Assembly: GCF_001182725.1 (NCBI RefSeq)
Contig: NZ_CWHU01000005.1
Location: forward strand, 806,001-870,000
Length of the DNA: 64,000 nucleotides
DNA from: Anaerococcus jeddahensis
GTDB taxonomy: Bacteria; Bacillota; Clostridia; Tissierellales; Peptoniphilaceae
Direction: 5' to 3'
Shown here: positions 17,494 through 26,341 of the stretch, piece by piece
How positions within the stretch are numbered: position 1 is the first letter of the stretch
Layout of the letters: each line of letters begins with the position of its first letter
Position numbers and translations under genes: made by a program
Notes under the pieces: model-generated
What the model saw: only the letters and a program-made list of their open reading frames with translations
Database searches by the model: none
Told to the model about the DNA's origin: nothing

Positions 17494-18354
17494 ATGAAAT
17501 GGAAAAATAGAAGAAAAAGTTCCAATGTAAATAGAGGTTCTGGTGCACCGGTTGTTTTTGGAGGTGGAATTGGAGGATTAATTTTAGTTTTAGTTCTTTA
17601 TTTTTTGGGTGCAGATCCATCTGTTATAAATAATCAAAATATAAATCAAGGACAAAATAGCAGGTATGAAGAAAAAATTTCTGAAGGACAAAAAGAATTA
17701 GAAGATTTTCTTTCAGTTGTTCTTGCTGATACGGAAGATATGTGGCATGAAAAATTTCAAGAATATAATTTGACTTATCATGAACCAAGTATGACTTTAT
17801 ACACTGGTTCTACAAAATCAGCTTGTGGGATAGCTCAATCTGGTATGGGACCATTTTATTGTCCTCTTGATCAGGCTGTATATATTGATGTATCTTTTTA
17901 TGATGAATTAAAAAATACTTTTGGAGCTGGAGGCGATTTTGCTTTTGCTTATGTGCTTGCCCACGAAGTTGGCCACCATGTTCAAAATGAATTGGGAATC
18001 TTAAATCAAACCCAACAACTTCAAAAGAAATTATCAGAAAGAGAATACAACAAATATTCTGTTGCTCAAGAATTGCAAGCAGATTATTTTGCAGGAGTAT
18101 ATGCTTACTATTCAAAAGAGAAAGGATATTTGGAAGCAGGAGATATAGAAGAAGCTATGAGAGCAGCCTCATCAATTGGTGATGATAAAATCCAAAAAAT
18201 GTCAGGATCAAATATAAATCCAGATAAATTTACCCATGGTTCAAGTAAAGATAGAAAAAATGCTTTTGATATGGGATATAAATATCATGATATTGAACAC
18301 TCAATGGACTTTTTTAAAAATTTAGATCATCAAATCCAAATAAATATAAGGTAA
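17494..18354 (+). CDS. Neutral zinc metallopeptidase (YpfJ family)
   Basis: Predicted membrane-anchored zinc peptidase. A single hydrophobic segment (residues about 18-38, GGIGGLILVLVLYFLG) follows a basic N-terminus and puts the catalytic domain outside. HEVGHH near residue 157 is the zinc-binding HExxH-like motif, and ELQADYFAGVYA near 192 supplies the third ligand. Function in bacteria is unknown. I start at the ATG at 17494, five bases after GGAGG; the earlier TTG lies in front of that site. Confidence 0.9.
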   Translation: MKWKNRRKSSNVNRGSGAPVVFGGGIGGLILVLVLYFLGADPSVINNQNINQGQNSRYEEKISEGQKELEDFLSVVLADTEDMWHEKFQEYNLTYHEPSMTLYTGSTKSACGIAQSGMGPFYCPLDQAVYIDVSFYDELKNTFGAGGDFAFAYVLAHEVGHHVQNELGILNQTQQLQKKLSEREYNKYSVAQELQADYFAGVYAYYSKEKGYLEAGDIEEAMRAASSIGDDKIQKMSGSNINPDKFTHGSSKDRKNAFDMGYKYHDIEHSMDFFKNLDHQIQINIR

Positions 18355-18360
18355 ATAAAA

Positions 18361-18407
18361 AAGAGTCTTTTAAAATTATGAAATATTTCATAATTTTAGA
18401 GGCTCTT
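18361..18407. terminator. Long bidirectional terminator
   Basis: AAGAG/CTCTT outer pairs and an inner TAAAATTATGAAA palindrome form a long hairpin, with eight T on the plus-strand side and TTTTTTATT on the minus-strand side. It separates the convergent peptidase and ArsR genes. Confidence 0.85.
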
Positions 18408-18412
18408 TTTTT

Positions 18413-18748
18413 TTAAAGATTTTTACTTTTTAAAATAATATTATACAAAAATTCACTCACCTTATTATCTTCTGCTTTATAAAACATTTCTTTACCTTCT
18501 CTTTTTGCTGAAATTAAACCTGCAAGTTTTAAAATTCTTAAATGATGGCTTACAGCAGGTGAAGACATATCCATAATTGCCGCAATATTTATTACACATT
18601 CTTTTCTGTGACACAAAAGCCAAAATATTTGAAGTCTTTTTGGATCTCCCAAATGTTTGAAAGCTCTCGAAATATTTTCTGTCATATCTTCTTCTAATAA
18701 AAAATCTATTTTATCGTCATCTTTATAATGTTTATGTGGTAATTTCAT
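18413..18748 (-). CDS. ArsR/SmtB-family metal-responsive repressor
   Basis: Winged-helix repressor, 111 aa. The recognition helix region reads MSSPAVSHHLRILKLAGLISAKREGKEMFY (positions about 70-99; quoted in parts: SSPAVSHHLRILK and GLISAKREGKEMFY). A Cys pair lies at the alpha-3 site (CHRKEC, about residues 46-51) and an N-terminal His-rich start (LPHKHYKDDD), both plausible metal ligands like those of CadC. It is divergent from the HMA/P1B-ATPase genes and most likely represses them until Zn, Cd or Pb binds. Confidence 0.9.
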   Translation of the reverse strand: MKLPHKHYKDDDKIDFLLEEDMTENISRAFKHLGDPKRLQIFWLLCHRKECVINIAAIMDMSSPAVSHHLRILKLAGLISAKREGKEMFYKAEDNKVSEFLYNIILKSKNL

Positions 18749-18808
18749 TTTTCTCTCCTTATTTATATTTTACCATAAAATTAAAACAATTAAATATTTG
18801 CTTAATAT

Positions 18809-18837
18809 TTGACTTTATATAAAAAATATTGTATCAT
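18809..18837 (+). promoter_or_regulatory. Promoter of the metal-efflux operon
   Basis: TTGACT at 18809-18814, 17-base spacer, TATCAT at 18832-18837. Expected transcription start near 18844, immediately before the palindromic operator at 18849-18870. Confidence 0.7.
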
Positions 18838-18848
18838 TATCTTAGAAA

Positions 18849-18870
18849 CGATTAAGCGATTGTTTAATCG
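18849..18870. promoter_or_regulatory. Palindromic operator for the ArsR-family repressor
   Basis: CGATTAA at 18849-18855 and TTAATCG at 18864-18870 form a 7-bp inverted repeat with an 8-base centre, overlapping the predicted transcription start. Position and design are those of ArsR/SmtB-family operators that block RNA polymerase. Binding by the adjacent repressor is inferred. Confidence 0.65.
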
Positions 18871-18894
18871 AAATTATTTTAAAAGGAGATTATT

Positions 18895-19113
18895 ATGAAA
18901 AAAACTTATAAAATTGAAGTAGACTGCCCTGCATGTGCAAATAAAATGGAAGTAGAAGCAAAAAATACTGACGGAGTAAAAGATTGCTCTATAAATTTTA
19001 TGATGCTTAAGATGAAAGTTACTTTTGAAGATGGTGCCGACCAAAATGAAGTTATGGAAAATGTTTTAAAAAATTGCAAAAAAATAGAAAAAGATTGTGA
19101 GATTTATTTTTAA
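18895..19113 (+). CDS. Stand-alone heavy-metal-associated (HMA) domain protein
   Basis: A 72-aa ferredoxin-fold metal-binding domain with the motif DCPACANKM (Cys13 and Cys16 by my count) near the N-terminus, and VKDCSINFMMLKMKVTF in the middle. It is 9 bases upstream of a P1B-ATPase that lacks its own N-terminal HMA domain, so it may be the metal-delivery or sensing domain of that pump supplied as a separate protein. A copper chaperone (CopZ-like) reading is less likely given the pump type. AAAGGAG precedes the ATG. Confidence 0.88.
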   Translation: MKKTYKIEVDCPACANKMEVEAKNTDGVKDCSINFMMLKMKVTFEDGADQNEVMENVLKNCKKIEKDCEIYF

Positions 19114-19122
19114 GGATTATTT

Positions 19123-21006
19123 ATGAGTAAAAAACAAAAGAAAAACTTAATTAGAATAATTTTATCTGCTTTGATTATGATTATTCTACATTTTGTTAAT
19201 TCTAATAATTTTTATACAATTGCTTTATATCTATTAGCCTATCTTTTAGTTGGCTATGATGTTTTATTAAATGCTTTTAATGGTATAAAAAACAAGCAAG
19301 CCTTTGATGAATCTTTGCTTATGGCCATTGCAACAATAGGCGCAATAATTCTTGCATTTTATACAAAAAGTGGAGATTTTGTTGAAGCTGTTGCTGTTAT
19401 GCTTTTTTATCAAATTGGAGAATTTTTCCAATCTTATGCTGTTGGAAAAAGCAGAAAATCTATAGCAGATCTTATGGATATAGCTCCAGATTATGCAAAT
19501 ATAGAAGGTGAAAATGGAAATATAGAAGAAGTTGATCCAGATGATGTAGAAATTGGATCAACCATAATAATAAAACCAGGAGAAAAAGTTCCTTTAGATG
19601 GAATTGTAATTGATGGAGTATCATCTCTTGATACAAAAGCTTTAACTGGCGAATCTGTTCCAAAAGATGTTAAAAAAGGCTCAAATATTTATTCTGGTTC
19701 AATAAATTTGAATGGATTATTAAAAGTTAAAACTACAAAAGAATTTGGTGAATCTACAGTAACAAAAGTTTTGGAATTAATTGAAGATGCATCTGAAAGA
19801 AAATCAAAATCTGAAGATTTTATTACAAAATTTGCAAGAGTTTATACACCAGTAGTTGTATATCTTGCCCTTGCCTTAGCATTTTTACCAGGAATATTTT
19901 CATATTTTATGGGAGAAAGCCCAAATTTTTCATCTTGGATTTATAGGGCTTTGATATTTTTAATTATATCTTGTCCTTGTGCTTTGGTTATTTCAATTCC
20001 ACTTTCATTTTTTGCAGGAATTGGATCAGCAAGTAAAAATGGAATCCTTGTAAAAGGATCAAATTATATGGAAGTTTTATCAAATGTTGACCAAGTTATT
20101 TTCGATAAAACTGGAACTTTAACCAAGGGAACTTTTGAAGTTACAGCGGTTCATCCAGAAAATTTATCAGAAACACAACTTCTTCATATAGCAAGCCATG
20201 TCGAAAGATATTCAACCCACCCAATTGCAGATTCTTTAAGAAAAGCCTATCCAAATGAAAAAGATAGTTGCGAAGTTAAGGATATAGAAGAAATTTCAGG
20301 CTATGGAGTAAGTGCAAAAGTAAATGGTGATTTGGTTTATCTTGGAAATTCAAAATTAATGGATAAATTTAATATTAAATGGAAAGCTTGTGAGAAAACT
20401 GGAACCATAATTCATCTTGCAATAAATAATGTTTACCAAGGTCACATTGTAATATCTGATACTATAAAAGAAAATTCCAAAAAAGCTATATCTGATTTGA
20501 AAAAAAATAATATAAGTAAAACAATAATGCTTACTGGAGATTCTAAAAGTGTTGGAGAAAATGTTGCAAAAGATTTATCTTTGGATGAATTTTATAGCGA
20601 ACTTCTTCCCCAAGATAAGGTTAAAATTCTTGAAGAAATTTTAAGTAAAAATAATGATGAAAATAAAAAAATTGCCTTTGTTGGTGATGGAATAAATGAT
20701 GCCCCTGCCCTAACAAGAGCAGATATAGGAATTGCCATGGGAGCTATGGGATCAGATGCAGCAATTGAGGCTGCCGATGTAATTTTAATGGATGATGATC
20801 CAGCAAAAATTCCTACAGCAATTAAAATTTCAAAAAAATGTCTAAGAATTGTAAAAGAAAATATATATTTTTCAATAGGAGTAAAAATATTAGTTTTAAT
20901 TCTTGGCGCTTTTGGCCTTGCATCTATGTGGGCTGCAATTTTTGCTGATGTAGGCGTTACAGTTATAGCAGTTTTAAATGCTATGAGATGTATGTATTTG
21001 AAGTAA
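19123..21006 (+). CDS. cadA: P1B-type Zn/Cd/Pb-exporting ATPase
   Basis: Membrane pump of 627 aa with the P-type landmarks: actuator TGES near residue 177, membrane CPC in SCPCALVISIPLSF near 285, phosphorylation DKTGTLTKG near 330, HP dipeptide (THPIAD) near 365 and hinge GDGINDAPAL near 525. CPC followed by ALVISIP, plus an Asp in the last helix region (FADVGVTVIAVLNAMR), indicates the divalent Zn/Cd/Pb class, not copper. No HMA domain precedes the first membrane helix; the preceding 72-aa gene encodes it separately. Confidence 0.93.
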   Translation: MSKKQKKNLIRIILSALIMIILHFVNSNNFYTIALYLLAYLLVGYDVLLNAFNGIKNKQAFDESLLMAIATIGAIILAFYTKSGDFVEAVAVMLFYQIGEFFQSYAVGKSRKSIADLMDIAPDYANIEGENGNIEEVDPDDVEIGSTIIIKPGEKVPLDGIVIDGVSSLDTKALTGESVPKDVKKGSNIYSGSINLNGLLKVKTTKEFGESTVTKVLELIEDASERKSKSEDFITKFARVYTPVVVYLALALAFLPGIFSYFMGESPNFSSWIYRALIFLIISCPCALVISIPLSFFAGIGSASKNGILVKGSNYMEVLSNVDQVIFDKTGTLTKGTFEVTAVHPENLSETQLLHIASHVERYSTHPIADSLRKAYPNEKDSCEVKDIEEISGYGVSAKVNGDLVYLGNSKLMDKFNIKWKACEKTGTIIHLAINNVYQGHIVISDTIKENSKKAISDLKKNNISKTIMLTGDSKSVGENVAKDLSLDEFYSELLPQDKVKILEEILSKNNDENKKIAFVGDGINDAPALTRADIGIAMGAMGSDAAIEAADVILMDDDPAKIPTAIKISKKCLRIVKENIYFSIGVKILVLILGAFGLASMWAAIFADVGVTVIAVLNAMRCMYLK

Positions 21007-21030
21007 ATTATTTAACTTAAAAATTTTTAA

Positions 21031-21062
21031 AAAAGTACAAAGTTTTTCTTTGTACTTTTTTT
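21031..21062 (+). terminator. Intrinsic terminator after the P1B-ATPase
   Basis: AAAAGTACAAAG and CTTTGTACTTTT form a 12-bp stem with a 5-base loop followed by TTT. Separates the ATPase from the HAD gene promoter. Confidence 0.85.
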
Positions 21063-21069
21063 GTGTAAT

Positions 21070-21098
21070 TTGACATAATTTTTTTTACGCTTTATACT
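21070..21098 (+). promoter_or_regulatory. Consensus promoter for the HAD hydrolase gene
   Basis: TTGACA at 21070-21075, exactly 17 bases, TATACT at 21093-21098. The expected start near 21105 leaves too short a leader for the ATG at 21115, supporting the ATG at 21139. Confidence 0.75.
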
Positions 21099-21138
21099 TT
21101 ACTAGATTATACAAATGAAAGGATTTCAAGTTATTAAT

Positions 21139-21810
21139 ATGATTAAAGCAGTTTTAATAGATATTGATGATACAATTTTTGATTTTGTAAAATGTTCTAA
21201 AAATGCCTTTAAAAAAACTTTAAAAAAACTAGATTTATCCTATGAAGAAAAAGATTTTTCATATTTCAATAAGGTAAATGATATTTTGTGGAGTAAGCAA
21301 AAATTGGGAGAGATAAATATTGAGAAAGTTTTTGAACATAGATCAATTATGATGAGTAAATATTTTGAACTTGATATAGAAAAAGAGATTTTTAACGATT
21401 TATTTGTAGAATTTCTATATGATGAAGTCGAGATGGTAGATGGAATTGAAGATTTATTATCTTACTTATCGAATAAATATCAAATTTATGCTGCAAGTAA
21501 TGGAGTATACGATATGCAGGTAAATAGGATAAAAAAATCAAATCTATCTAAATATTTCAAAGATATTTTTGTATCAGATAAAATCAGTTATGAAAAACCT
21601 GATAAAAGATTTTTTAAAAAAATAATGGATATTACAAAATATTCAAATGATGATTTAATAATGATTGGAGATAGCATAAAATCTGATATAATTGGTGCAA
21701 AAAATTCAAATATTAAATCTATTTATTTTAATAAAGAAAATAAAAAAATTTCAGATAAAAGTTTCACTTACCAAGTAAAAAATTTATCTGAAATTAAAAA
21801 AATATTGTAA
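21139..21810 (+). CDS. HAD-superfamily hydrolase (YjjG-like)
   Basis: Predicted nucleotide or sugar phosphatase. The nucleophile motif DIDDTIFDF (about residues 7-15) begins the domain, AASNGVYD carries motif II near 115 and MIGDSIKSDIIGAK motif III/IV near 174. An inserted helical cap makes it subfamily IA; DDTIFDF resembles the YjjG/YfnB dUMP phosphatase branch. I start at MIKAVLIDI (21139); AAAGGA lies 15 bases upstream, a long spacing, so the ATG at 21115 remains possible. Confidence 0.85.
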   Translation: MIKAVLIDIDDTIFDFVKCSKNAFKKTLKKLDLSYEEKDFSYFNKVNDILWSKQKLGEINIEKVFEHRSIMMSKYFELDIEKEIFNDLFVEFLYDEVEMVDGIEDLLSYLSNKYQIYAASNGVYDMQVNRIKKSNLSKYFKDIFVSDKISYEKPDKRFFKKIMDITKYSNDDLIMIGDSIKSDIIGAKNSNIKSIYFNKENKKISDKSFTYQVKNLSEIKKIL

Positions 21811-21839
21811 AAAGTGCGAAAATCAACTCGCACTTTTTT
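21810..21839. terminator. Bidirectional terminator between HAD gene and thiC
   Basis: AAAAGTGCGA and TCGCACTTTT make a 10-bp stem with T-runs on both strands, directly between two convergent genes. Confidence 0.85.
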
Positions 21840-21846
21840 AAAAATT

Positions 21847-23142
21847 CTATAATTTTATATCTTTTCCTTCAAGAATTAAATTCATATTTCTAGCTGAGCA
21901 CATTGCCCCACACATGGTACATGTTTCCTCTTCTTCCGGATTTGAAGAAGCTCTGTACTCTCTACATTTTTCAGGATCTATTGCAAGTTCAAACATTCCT
22001 TCCCAATCAAGTTTTTGTCTTCTCTTACTCATTTCAAGATCCCATTTTCTTGCATCTTTTAATTTTGCAATATCTCCTGCATGAGCAGCAATTTTTGCTG
22101 CAACAATTCCTTCTTTAACATCATTCACATCTGGAAGTTTTAAATGTTCTGCTGGAGTTACATAGCAAAGAAAATCTGCCCCATAACTTGCAGCAATCGC
22201 ACCTCCTATTGCACTTGTAATGTGGTCATAACCTGGAGCAATATCACAAACCAAAGGTCCCAAAACATAAAATGGTGCGTTGTGGCACAATTTTTTTTCA
22301 AGTTTCATATTCATTTCGATATCATTTATTGGAACGTGACCTGGTCCTTCAATAATAACTTGAACATCTTTCTCCCAAGCTCTTTTTGTAAGCTCTCCAA
22401 GCGTAATCAATTCTGCAATTTGAGCAGGATCTGTTGCATCGTGAATTCCACCTGGTCTTAAAGAATCTCCAAGTGATAAGGTAACATCATATTCTCTTAA
22501 AATATCTAATAGTTCATCATAATATTCGTAGAATGGATTTTCCCTATCATTCATCTTCATCCAACCAAATAAAAGTGAACCACCACGAGATACAATTTCA
22601 TTTACTCTTCTATTTCTCATGAAAATTTCTGCATTTGCCCTATTAATTCCACAGTGAATTGTAACAAAATCAACTCCATTTTCAGCGTGATTTCTTACTA
22701 CATCCAAAAATTCATGGGCTTTTATAAAACTTAGACCCTTATCCAAAAATCCAACAGCATCATACATAGGAACAGTCCCAATCATTGCAGTAGATTTTTC
22801 AATCAACCTTTTTCTAAATTCTTGAGTTTTGCCATAATTTGATAAATCCATAATTGATTCAGCTCCCATTTTTAGTGCCATATCAACTTTTTGCATCTCA
22901 AGATCAAGATCATTTAAGTCTTTTGAAATTCCTAAATTTACATTAATTTTTGTCTTTAATCCTGTTCCTATTCCTTCTGGAGAAATAGAATTGTGATTTT
23001 TGTTTCTAGGAATTACAATTTCACCTTTTGCAATTTTTTCTAAAAGAAATTCTTCACTAACATTTTCTTTTTTTGCAACAATTTTCATCTCTTCAGTTAC
23101 AAAACCATGTTTTGCAGCTTCCATCTGTGTCTTATACTTCAT
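21847..23142 (-). CDS. thiC: Phosphomethylpyrimidine synthase ThiC
   Basis: Radical-SAM-type enzyme that turns aminoimidazole ribotide into the thiamine pyrimidine. The 431-aa product has the C-terminal cluster motif [13 protein letters not shown] (CxxCxxxxC arrangement around residue 410), plus substrate segments [19 protein letters not shown] and [11 protein letters not shown]. It lacks the N-terminal extension of proteobacterial ThiC. It is alone here: no thiE, thiD or thiG neighbours. Controlled by the TPP riboswitch upstream. Confidence 0.97.
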   Translation of the reverse strand: MKYKTQMEAAKHGFVTEEMKIVAKKENVSEEFLLEKIAKGEIVIPRNKNHNSISPEGIGTGLKTKINVNLGISKDLNDLDLEMQKVDMALKMGAESIMDLSNYGKTQEFRKRLIEKSTAMIGTVPMYDAVGFLDKGLSFIKAHEFLDVVRNHAENGVDFVTIHCGINRANAEIFMRNRRVNEIVSRGGSLLFGWMKMNDRENPFYEYYDELLDILREYDVTLSLGDSLRPGGIHDATDPAQIAELITLGELTKRAWEKDVQVIIEGPGHVPINDIEMNMKLEKKLCHNAPFYVLGPLVCDIAPGYDHITSAIGGAIAASYGADFLCYVTPAEHLKLPDVNDVKEGIVAAKIAAHAGDIAKLKDARKWDLEMSKRRQKLDWEGMFELAIDPEKCREYRASSNPEEEETCTMCGAMCSARNMNLILEGKDIKL

Positions 23143-23155
23143 AAATTAAAAAAAC

Positions 23156-23177
23156 CTCCTAAAATTACTTATAGGAG
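23156..23177 (-). promoter_or_regulatory. Hairpin that masks the thiC ribosome binding site
   Basis: CTCCTA and TAGGAG form a stem whose 3' arm contains the AGGAGG of thiC, followed by seven T. It is therefore both a possible SD-blocking hairpin and a weak terminator, located between the TPP aptamer and the start codon. Confidence 0.65.
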
Positions 23178-23184
23178 AATAAAT

Positions 23185-23266
23185 ATGCTTCATCCCTTGC
23201 AGGCATTATCCTGTCCGGTTTGATGGTCGAAGTCGAACTTCCTCTCAGCACATAGCTCCCATAGAT
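23185..23266 (-). promoter_or_regulatory. TPP riboswitch (THI element)
   Basis: On the minus strand the conserved blocks GGGAGC, GTGCTGAGAGGA, ACCGGACAGGATAATGCCTG and CAAGGGA occur in the proper order. This RNA binds thiamine pyrophosphate. It lies 43 bases upstream of thiC and should reduce thiC expression when TPP is abundant, through the hairpin at 23156-23177. Confidence 0.94.
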
Positions 23267-23346
23267 CATTAATTTACAATTATAATTATAGTAAAAAAAA
23301 GAGATTAAGTAAAATAAAGCTTAAATTTCAAAAAAAAAAAAAAAAT

Positions 23347-23368
23347 AGAGCCACAATAATATGGCCCT
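23347..23368 (-). terminator. Intrinsic terminator after the LDH operon
   Basis: On the minus strand AGGGCCA and TGGCTCT form a 7-bp stem (one G-U) followed by ATTTTTTTTTT. It ends the ldh/hypothetical unit. Confidence 0.75.
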
Positions 23369-23375
23369 ATCCTAA

Positions 23376-23708
23376 TTATTTATTTAAATAATTTTCTAAA
23401 TTTTTTATAGCTTTATTTATATTTTCTGCTTTAAATCCCTTATTTTCATTTCCAAGAAGAATTTTTATATCATCTTCATCCATTTTGCAAATATCTAATA
23501 ATTCTTTGAAATTTAAATTTGAATTTTTTGCTAAAGTCTTAAACCTATTTATACTTTTGTAAAAAGATTTTTCATAAATTGCCTTAGACATATTAGATAA
23601 AAATAATCCAAAAAGTCCAGCATAAATATTTATAGTTTTGTAAAGAAAAAAACAAATAATTATATCGCAAATTCCATAAAGAAAATACTTATAATATAAT
23701 TTATTCAT
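23376..23708 (-). CDS. Hypothetical small membrane protein downstream of ldh
   Basis: I do not recognise this 110-aa product. Two hydrophobic segments occupy residues about 8-25 and 27-43, followed by a soluble Lys/Asn-rich tail with a KMDEDDIKILLGNENK stretch. Its ATG overlaps the ldh stop codon (ATGAATAA), so it is translated together with ldh. A role in lactate metabolism or transport is not shown by the sequence. Confidence 0.65.
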   Translation of the reverse strand: MNKLYYKYFLYGICDIIICFFLYKTINIYAGLFGLFLSNMSKAIYEKSFYKSINRFKTLAKNSNLNFKELLDICKMDEDDIKILLGNENKGFKAENINKAIKNLENYLNK

Positions 23709-24657
23709 CCAAAACTTCCTTAGCTAGTTTATAATTTTCTTCAAGAGCTTTACATGATTTATCAAACATTTCTTGTTCTTTGTCAGAAATTTCCATTTCA
23801 AGAATTTTCTCGCAGCCATTTGCCCCAATAACTGCAGGAACTCCAGTATAAAGGCCCTTATTATTATATTCTCCATCAAGATAAGCTGAAGTCATAATAA
23901 TTCTTTTTTCATCAAGTAAAATTGCTCTTGTAAAATCAACCAAGCAGTTTGCAATTCCAAAATGAGTTGCACCTTTTCCCTTAATAATTTGAAAAGCCTT
24001 GTCCCTAATATTTTCAGAAACTTCTTCTTTAAATTTATCTTCATCTTCAATATCATCTAAAAATTTATCAATAGAAATTCCCTTAATCCTTGCATTTGAC
24101 CACAAAGCTACTGAAGAATTTCCGTGTTCACCTATTACATAAGCCTCAACATCTTTTGGATTACAAGTTACTTCTTTTGCTAAATATTGAATAAATCTTG
24201 CAGTATCAAGATTTGTTCCACTTCCAACAATTTTATTATGAGGAAGACCAGAAACTTTTTGTACTACTTTTGAAATAACATCAACAGGATTTGTTGCAAG
24301 CAAAATTATTCCATCATAACCATTTTCCATTACTTTTGGAATTGTATCAAGAACCATCCTAGTTGCAATTTTTATATCATCAAGTCTATTTGTAAGATTT
24401 TTTTGGCTATTTCCGTAGCATAAAACCACCAAATCAGCATCTTTACAATCTTCATAAACTCCTTCTTTAACCAAAGTTGGAGACCCAGTTTTGCAACTTG
24501 CATCCATCAAATCATTTACATCTGCAATTGCCTTCTCTTTTTCAATATCAATAATTGAAAGACTTGTAGCAAGGCCAGAATTTACCAAAGCATAAGCATA
24601 AGATGATCCTACATATCCACTTCCAATTAAAACAACTTTTCTACCTAACTTATTCAT
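23701..24657 (-). CDS. ldh: L-lactate dehydrogenase
   Basis: NAD-dependent reduction of pyruvate to L-lactate, regenerating NAD+ in fermentation. The Rossmann loop GSGYVGSSYAYAL begins near residue 12, ATNPVDV is near 122 and the active-site stretch VIGEHGNSSVALWS near 173 contains the catalytic His. 318 aa is normal. A malate dehydrogenase is unlikely given the substrate-loop region ending in SQKNLTNRLD. I start at the ATG at 24657, which follows GGAGG; the longer frame adds four residues before it. Confidence 0.95.
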   Translation of the reverse strand: MNKLGRKVVLIGSGYVGSSYAYALVNSGLATSLSIIDIEKEKAIADVNDLMDASCKTGSPTLVKEGVYEDCKDADLVVLCYGNSQKNLTNRLDDIKIATRMVLDTIPKVMENGYDGIILLATNPVDVISKVVQKVSGLPHNKIVGSGTNLDTARFIQYLAKEVTCNPKDVEAYVIGEHGNSSVALWSNARIKGISIDKFLDDIEDEDKFKEEVSENIRDKAFQIIKGKGATHFGIANCLVDFTRAILLDEKRIIMTSAYLDGEYNNKGLYTGVPAVIGANGCEKILEMEISDKEQEMFDKSCKALEENYKLAKEVLDE

Positions 24658-24748
24658 AAATACCTCCATGTATTATTTCTAAGCTTATTATACTTTTATT
24701 GTAGATAAATAAAAATAATAAATTATTTTAAGACTTTTCATATAAAAA

Positions 24749-24769
24749 AGCCCTAGATAAACTAGGACT
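24749..24769 (-). terminator. Intrinsic terminator after AGCS symporter 1
   Basis: CCTAG/CTAGG core stem extended by an AG/CT pair, with TTTTTTAT following on the minus strand, immediately after the stop codon at 24773. Confidence 0.75.
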
Positions 24770-24772
24770 AAA

Positions 24773-26185
24773 TTATATTTTAAAATTTTTATATTCACCC
24801 TCATCAAAATAAAGATCATTATCTTCTTTATTCCAAATAGGTTTTTTTCCTTCTTGTTTTTGTTCTTCGTAATCATCAAGAACTATCTTTACAGATTTAA
24901 ATAAAAATATTAAGGTGATTACGTTAATAAATACTAAAATTCCCACAAATACATCTATAAGTCCCCAAACAATTTCAAGAGACATTTTTGTAGAAACTAT
25001 AAACATTACTGCTGCAAAAAGTCTATAAATCCAAAGTGGTATTTTGTATTTATCTTTAAAAATGTGAATTATATTTGCTTCACCATAAAATAAATCAGCA
25101 ATTAAAGTTGTAAATCCAAAAAATGCCATAGCTAATGCAACAACCCATCTTCCTATATAACCAATTTCATTTGAAAAAGCATCTTGAACAAGATTTATTC
25201 CATCAGATCCATTTCCCAAAACTCCAGTTAATAAAATTGCAAAAGCTGTAAGGCTACAAATTATACAAGTTGTAACAAATGTTCCAAACATTCCCAAAAA
25301 TCCTTGTTCTGCAGGGTGATCGACATCAGCTGATGAATGCATAATTCCTGCAATACCATTACCAGCATCATTTGAGAACAAACCTCTTGCAACACCATTT
25401 CTAAAAGCATCCATTACACTATGACCAATTATTCCACCAACTGCTGCTTGTGGACTAAAGGCAGATTTAAAAATCAAAGCAAAAACTATAGGAATTTTTG
25501 TAATATTTGTTATTATAATAATAAAAACAACTATAACATAAAAAGCTGCCATTATTGGAACTAAAAATCCAGTAACTTTAGTAAGTCTTTTTACTCCACC
25601 AATTGTTATAATTCCAGCTAAAATTGTAACTATAACTCCTACAATTATTGGATTAAATTCAATTACTCCTTGAAAGCCTTTGGCGATTGAATTAGTTTGC
25701 ATAAAAGCTATACAAAGCCCAACGCCAATTATGTACAAAAACGCAGTTATAATTCCTAAAACTTTTTTTCCTAAACCATTTCTAATATAATAAGCAGGTC
25801 CACCTCTGTAGGTTCCGTCAGATAATTTCACCCTATAAACTTGACCCAAAACTGTTTCAGCAAAAGTAATTACCATTCCTAAAATTGAAGTTACCCACAT
25901 CCAAAAAATTGCACCTGGTCCACCGGCTACAAGAGCAGATGCTACTCCAACTAATGATCCTGTTCCAACTTGTCCACCAACAGCAGCTGCCAAGGCACCA
26001 AATCCTGAAACATTATCATCACTTTTCAAATTTTTCTTCAAAACATCTTTTATATCTTTTGCATATTTAATTTGTGGAAAACCTAATCTAATTGTATAAT
26101 ACAGCCCAACTCCCAACAAAACATAGCCGATAATATTACTCCATAAAAAATCAGCAATTCCAATTATGTTATCTAATAAAAACAT
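24773..26185 (-). CDS. Alanine/glycine:cation symporter (AGCS family), copy 1
   Basis: Na+-coupled amino-acid carrier of 470 aa with about 10-11 membrane helices. Diagnostic AGCS segments are present: GFGALAAAVGGQVGTGSLVG near residue 60, the GGPAYYIRNGLG motif near 130 and FSNDAGNGIAG near 268. The alanine or glycine preference cannot be read from sequence. It is the partner type of the gene at 28283-29695; the two are only moderately alike, so they are likely to differ in substrate. Confidence 0.93.
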   Translation of the reverse strand: MFLLDNIIGIADFLWSNIIGYVLLGVGLYYTIRLGFPQIKYAKDIKDVLKKNLKSDDNVSGFGALAAAVGGQVGTGSLVGVASALVAGGPGAIFWMWVTSILGMVITFAETVLGQVYRVKLSDGTYRGGPAYYIRNGLGKKVLGIITAFLYIIGVGLCIAFMQTNSIAKGFQGVIEFNPIIVGVIVTILAGIITIGGVKRLTKVTGFLVPIMAAFYVIVVFIIIITNITKIPIVFALIFKSAFSPQAAVGGIIGHSVMDAFRNGVARGLFSNDAGNGIAGIMHSSADVDHPAEQGFLGMFGTFVTTCIICSLTAFAILLTGVLGNGSDGINLVQDAFSNEIGYIGRWVVALAMAFFGFTTLIADLFYGEANIIHIFKDKYKIPLWIYRLFAAVMFIVSTKMSLEIVWGLIDVFVGILVFINVITLIFLFKSVKIVLDDYEEQKQEGKKPIWNKEDNDLYFDEGEYKNFKI

Positions 26186-26288
26186 AAATCCTCTCTTTCA
26201 TACAAATGTCTATTTTTTATCAATATTTTTTTAACAAGAACTTATTATACTAGATTAATTAAAATTGTAAATATTTTATTAATTAAAA

Positions 26289-26329
26289 AACCTCTTACAA
26301 AATTATTAATTTAAATTTGGTAAGAGGTT
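26289..26329 (-). terminator. Intrinsic terminator after the lysine-riboswitch-controlled NhaC gene
   Basis: AACCTCTTAC and GTAAGAGGTT form a 10-bp stem followed on the minus strand by TTTTTTAATT. Located just after the stop codon at 26342. Confidence 0.85.
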
Positions 26330-26341
26330 TATAAATATTTT

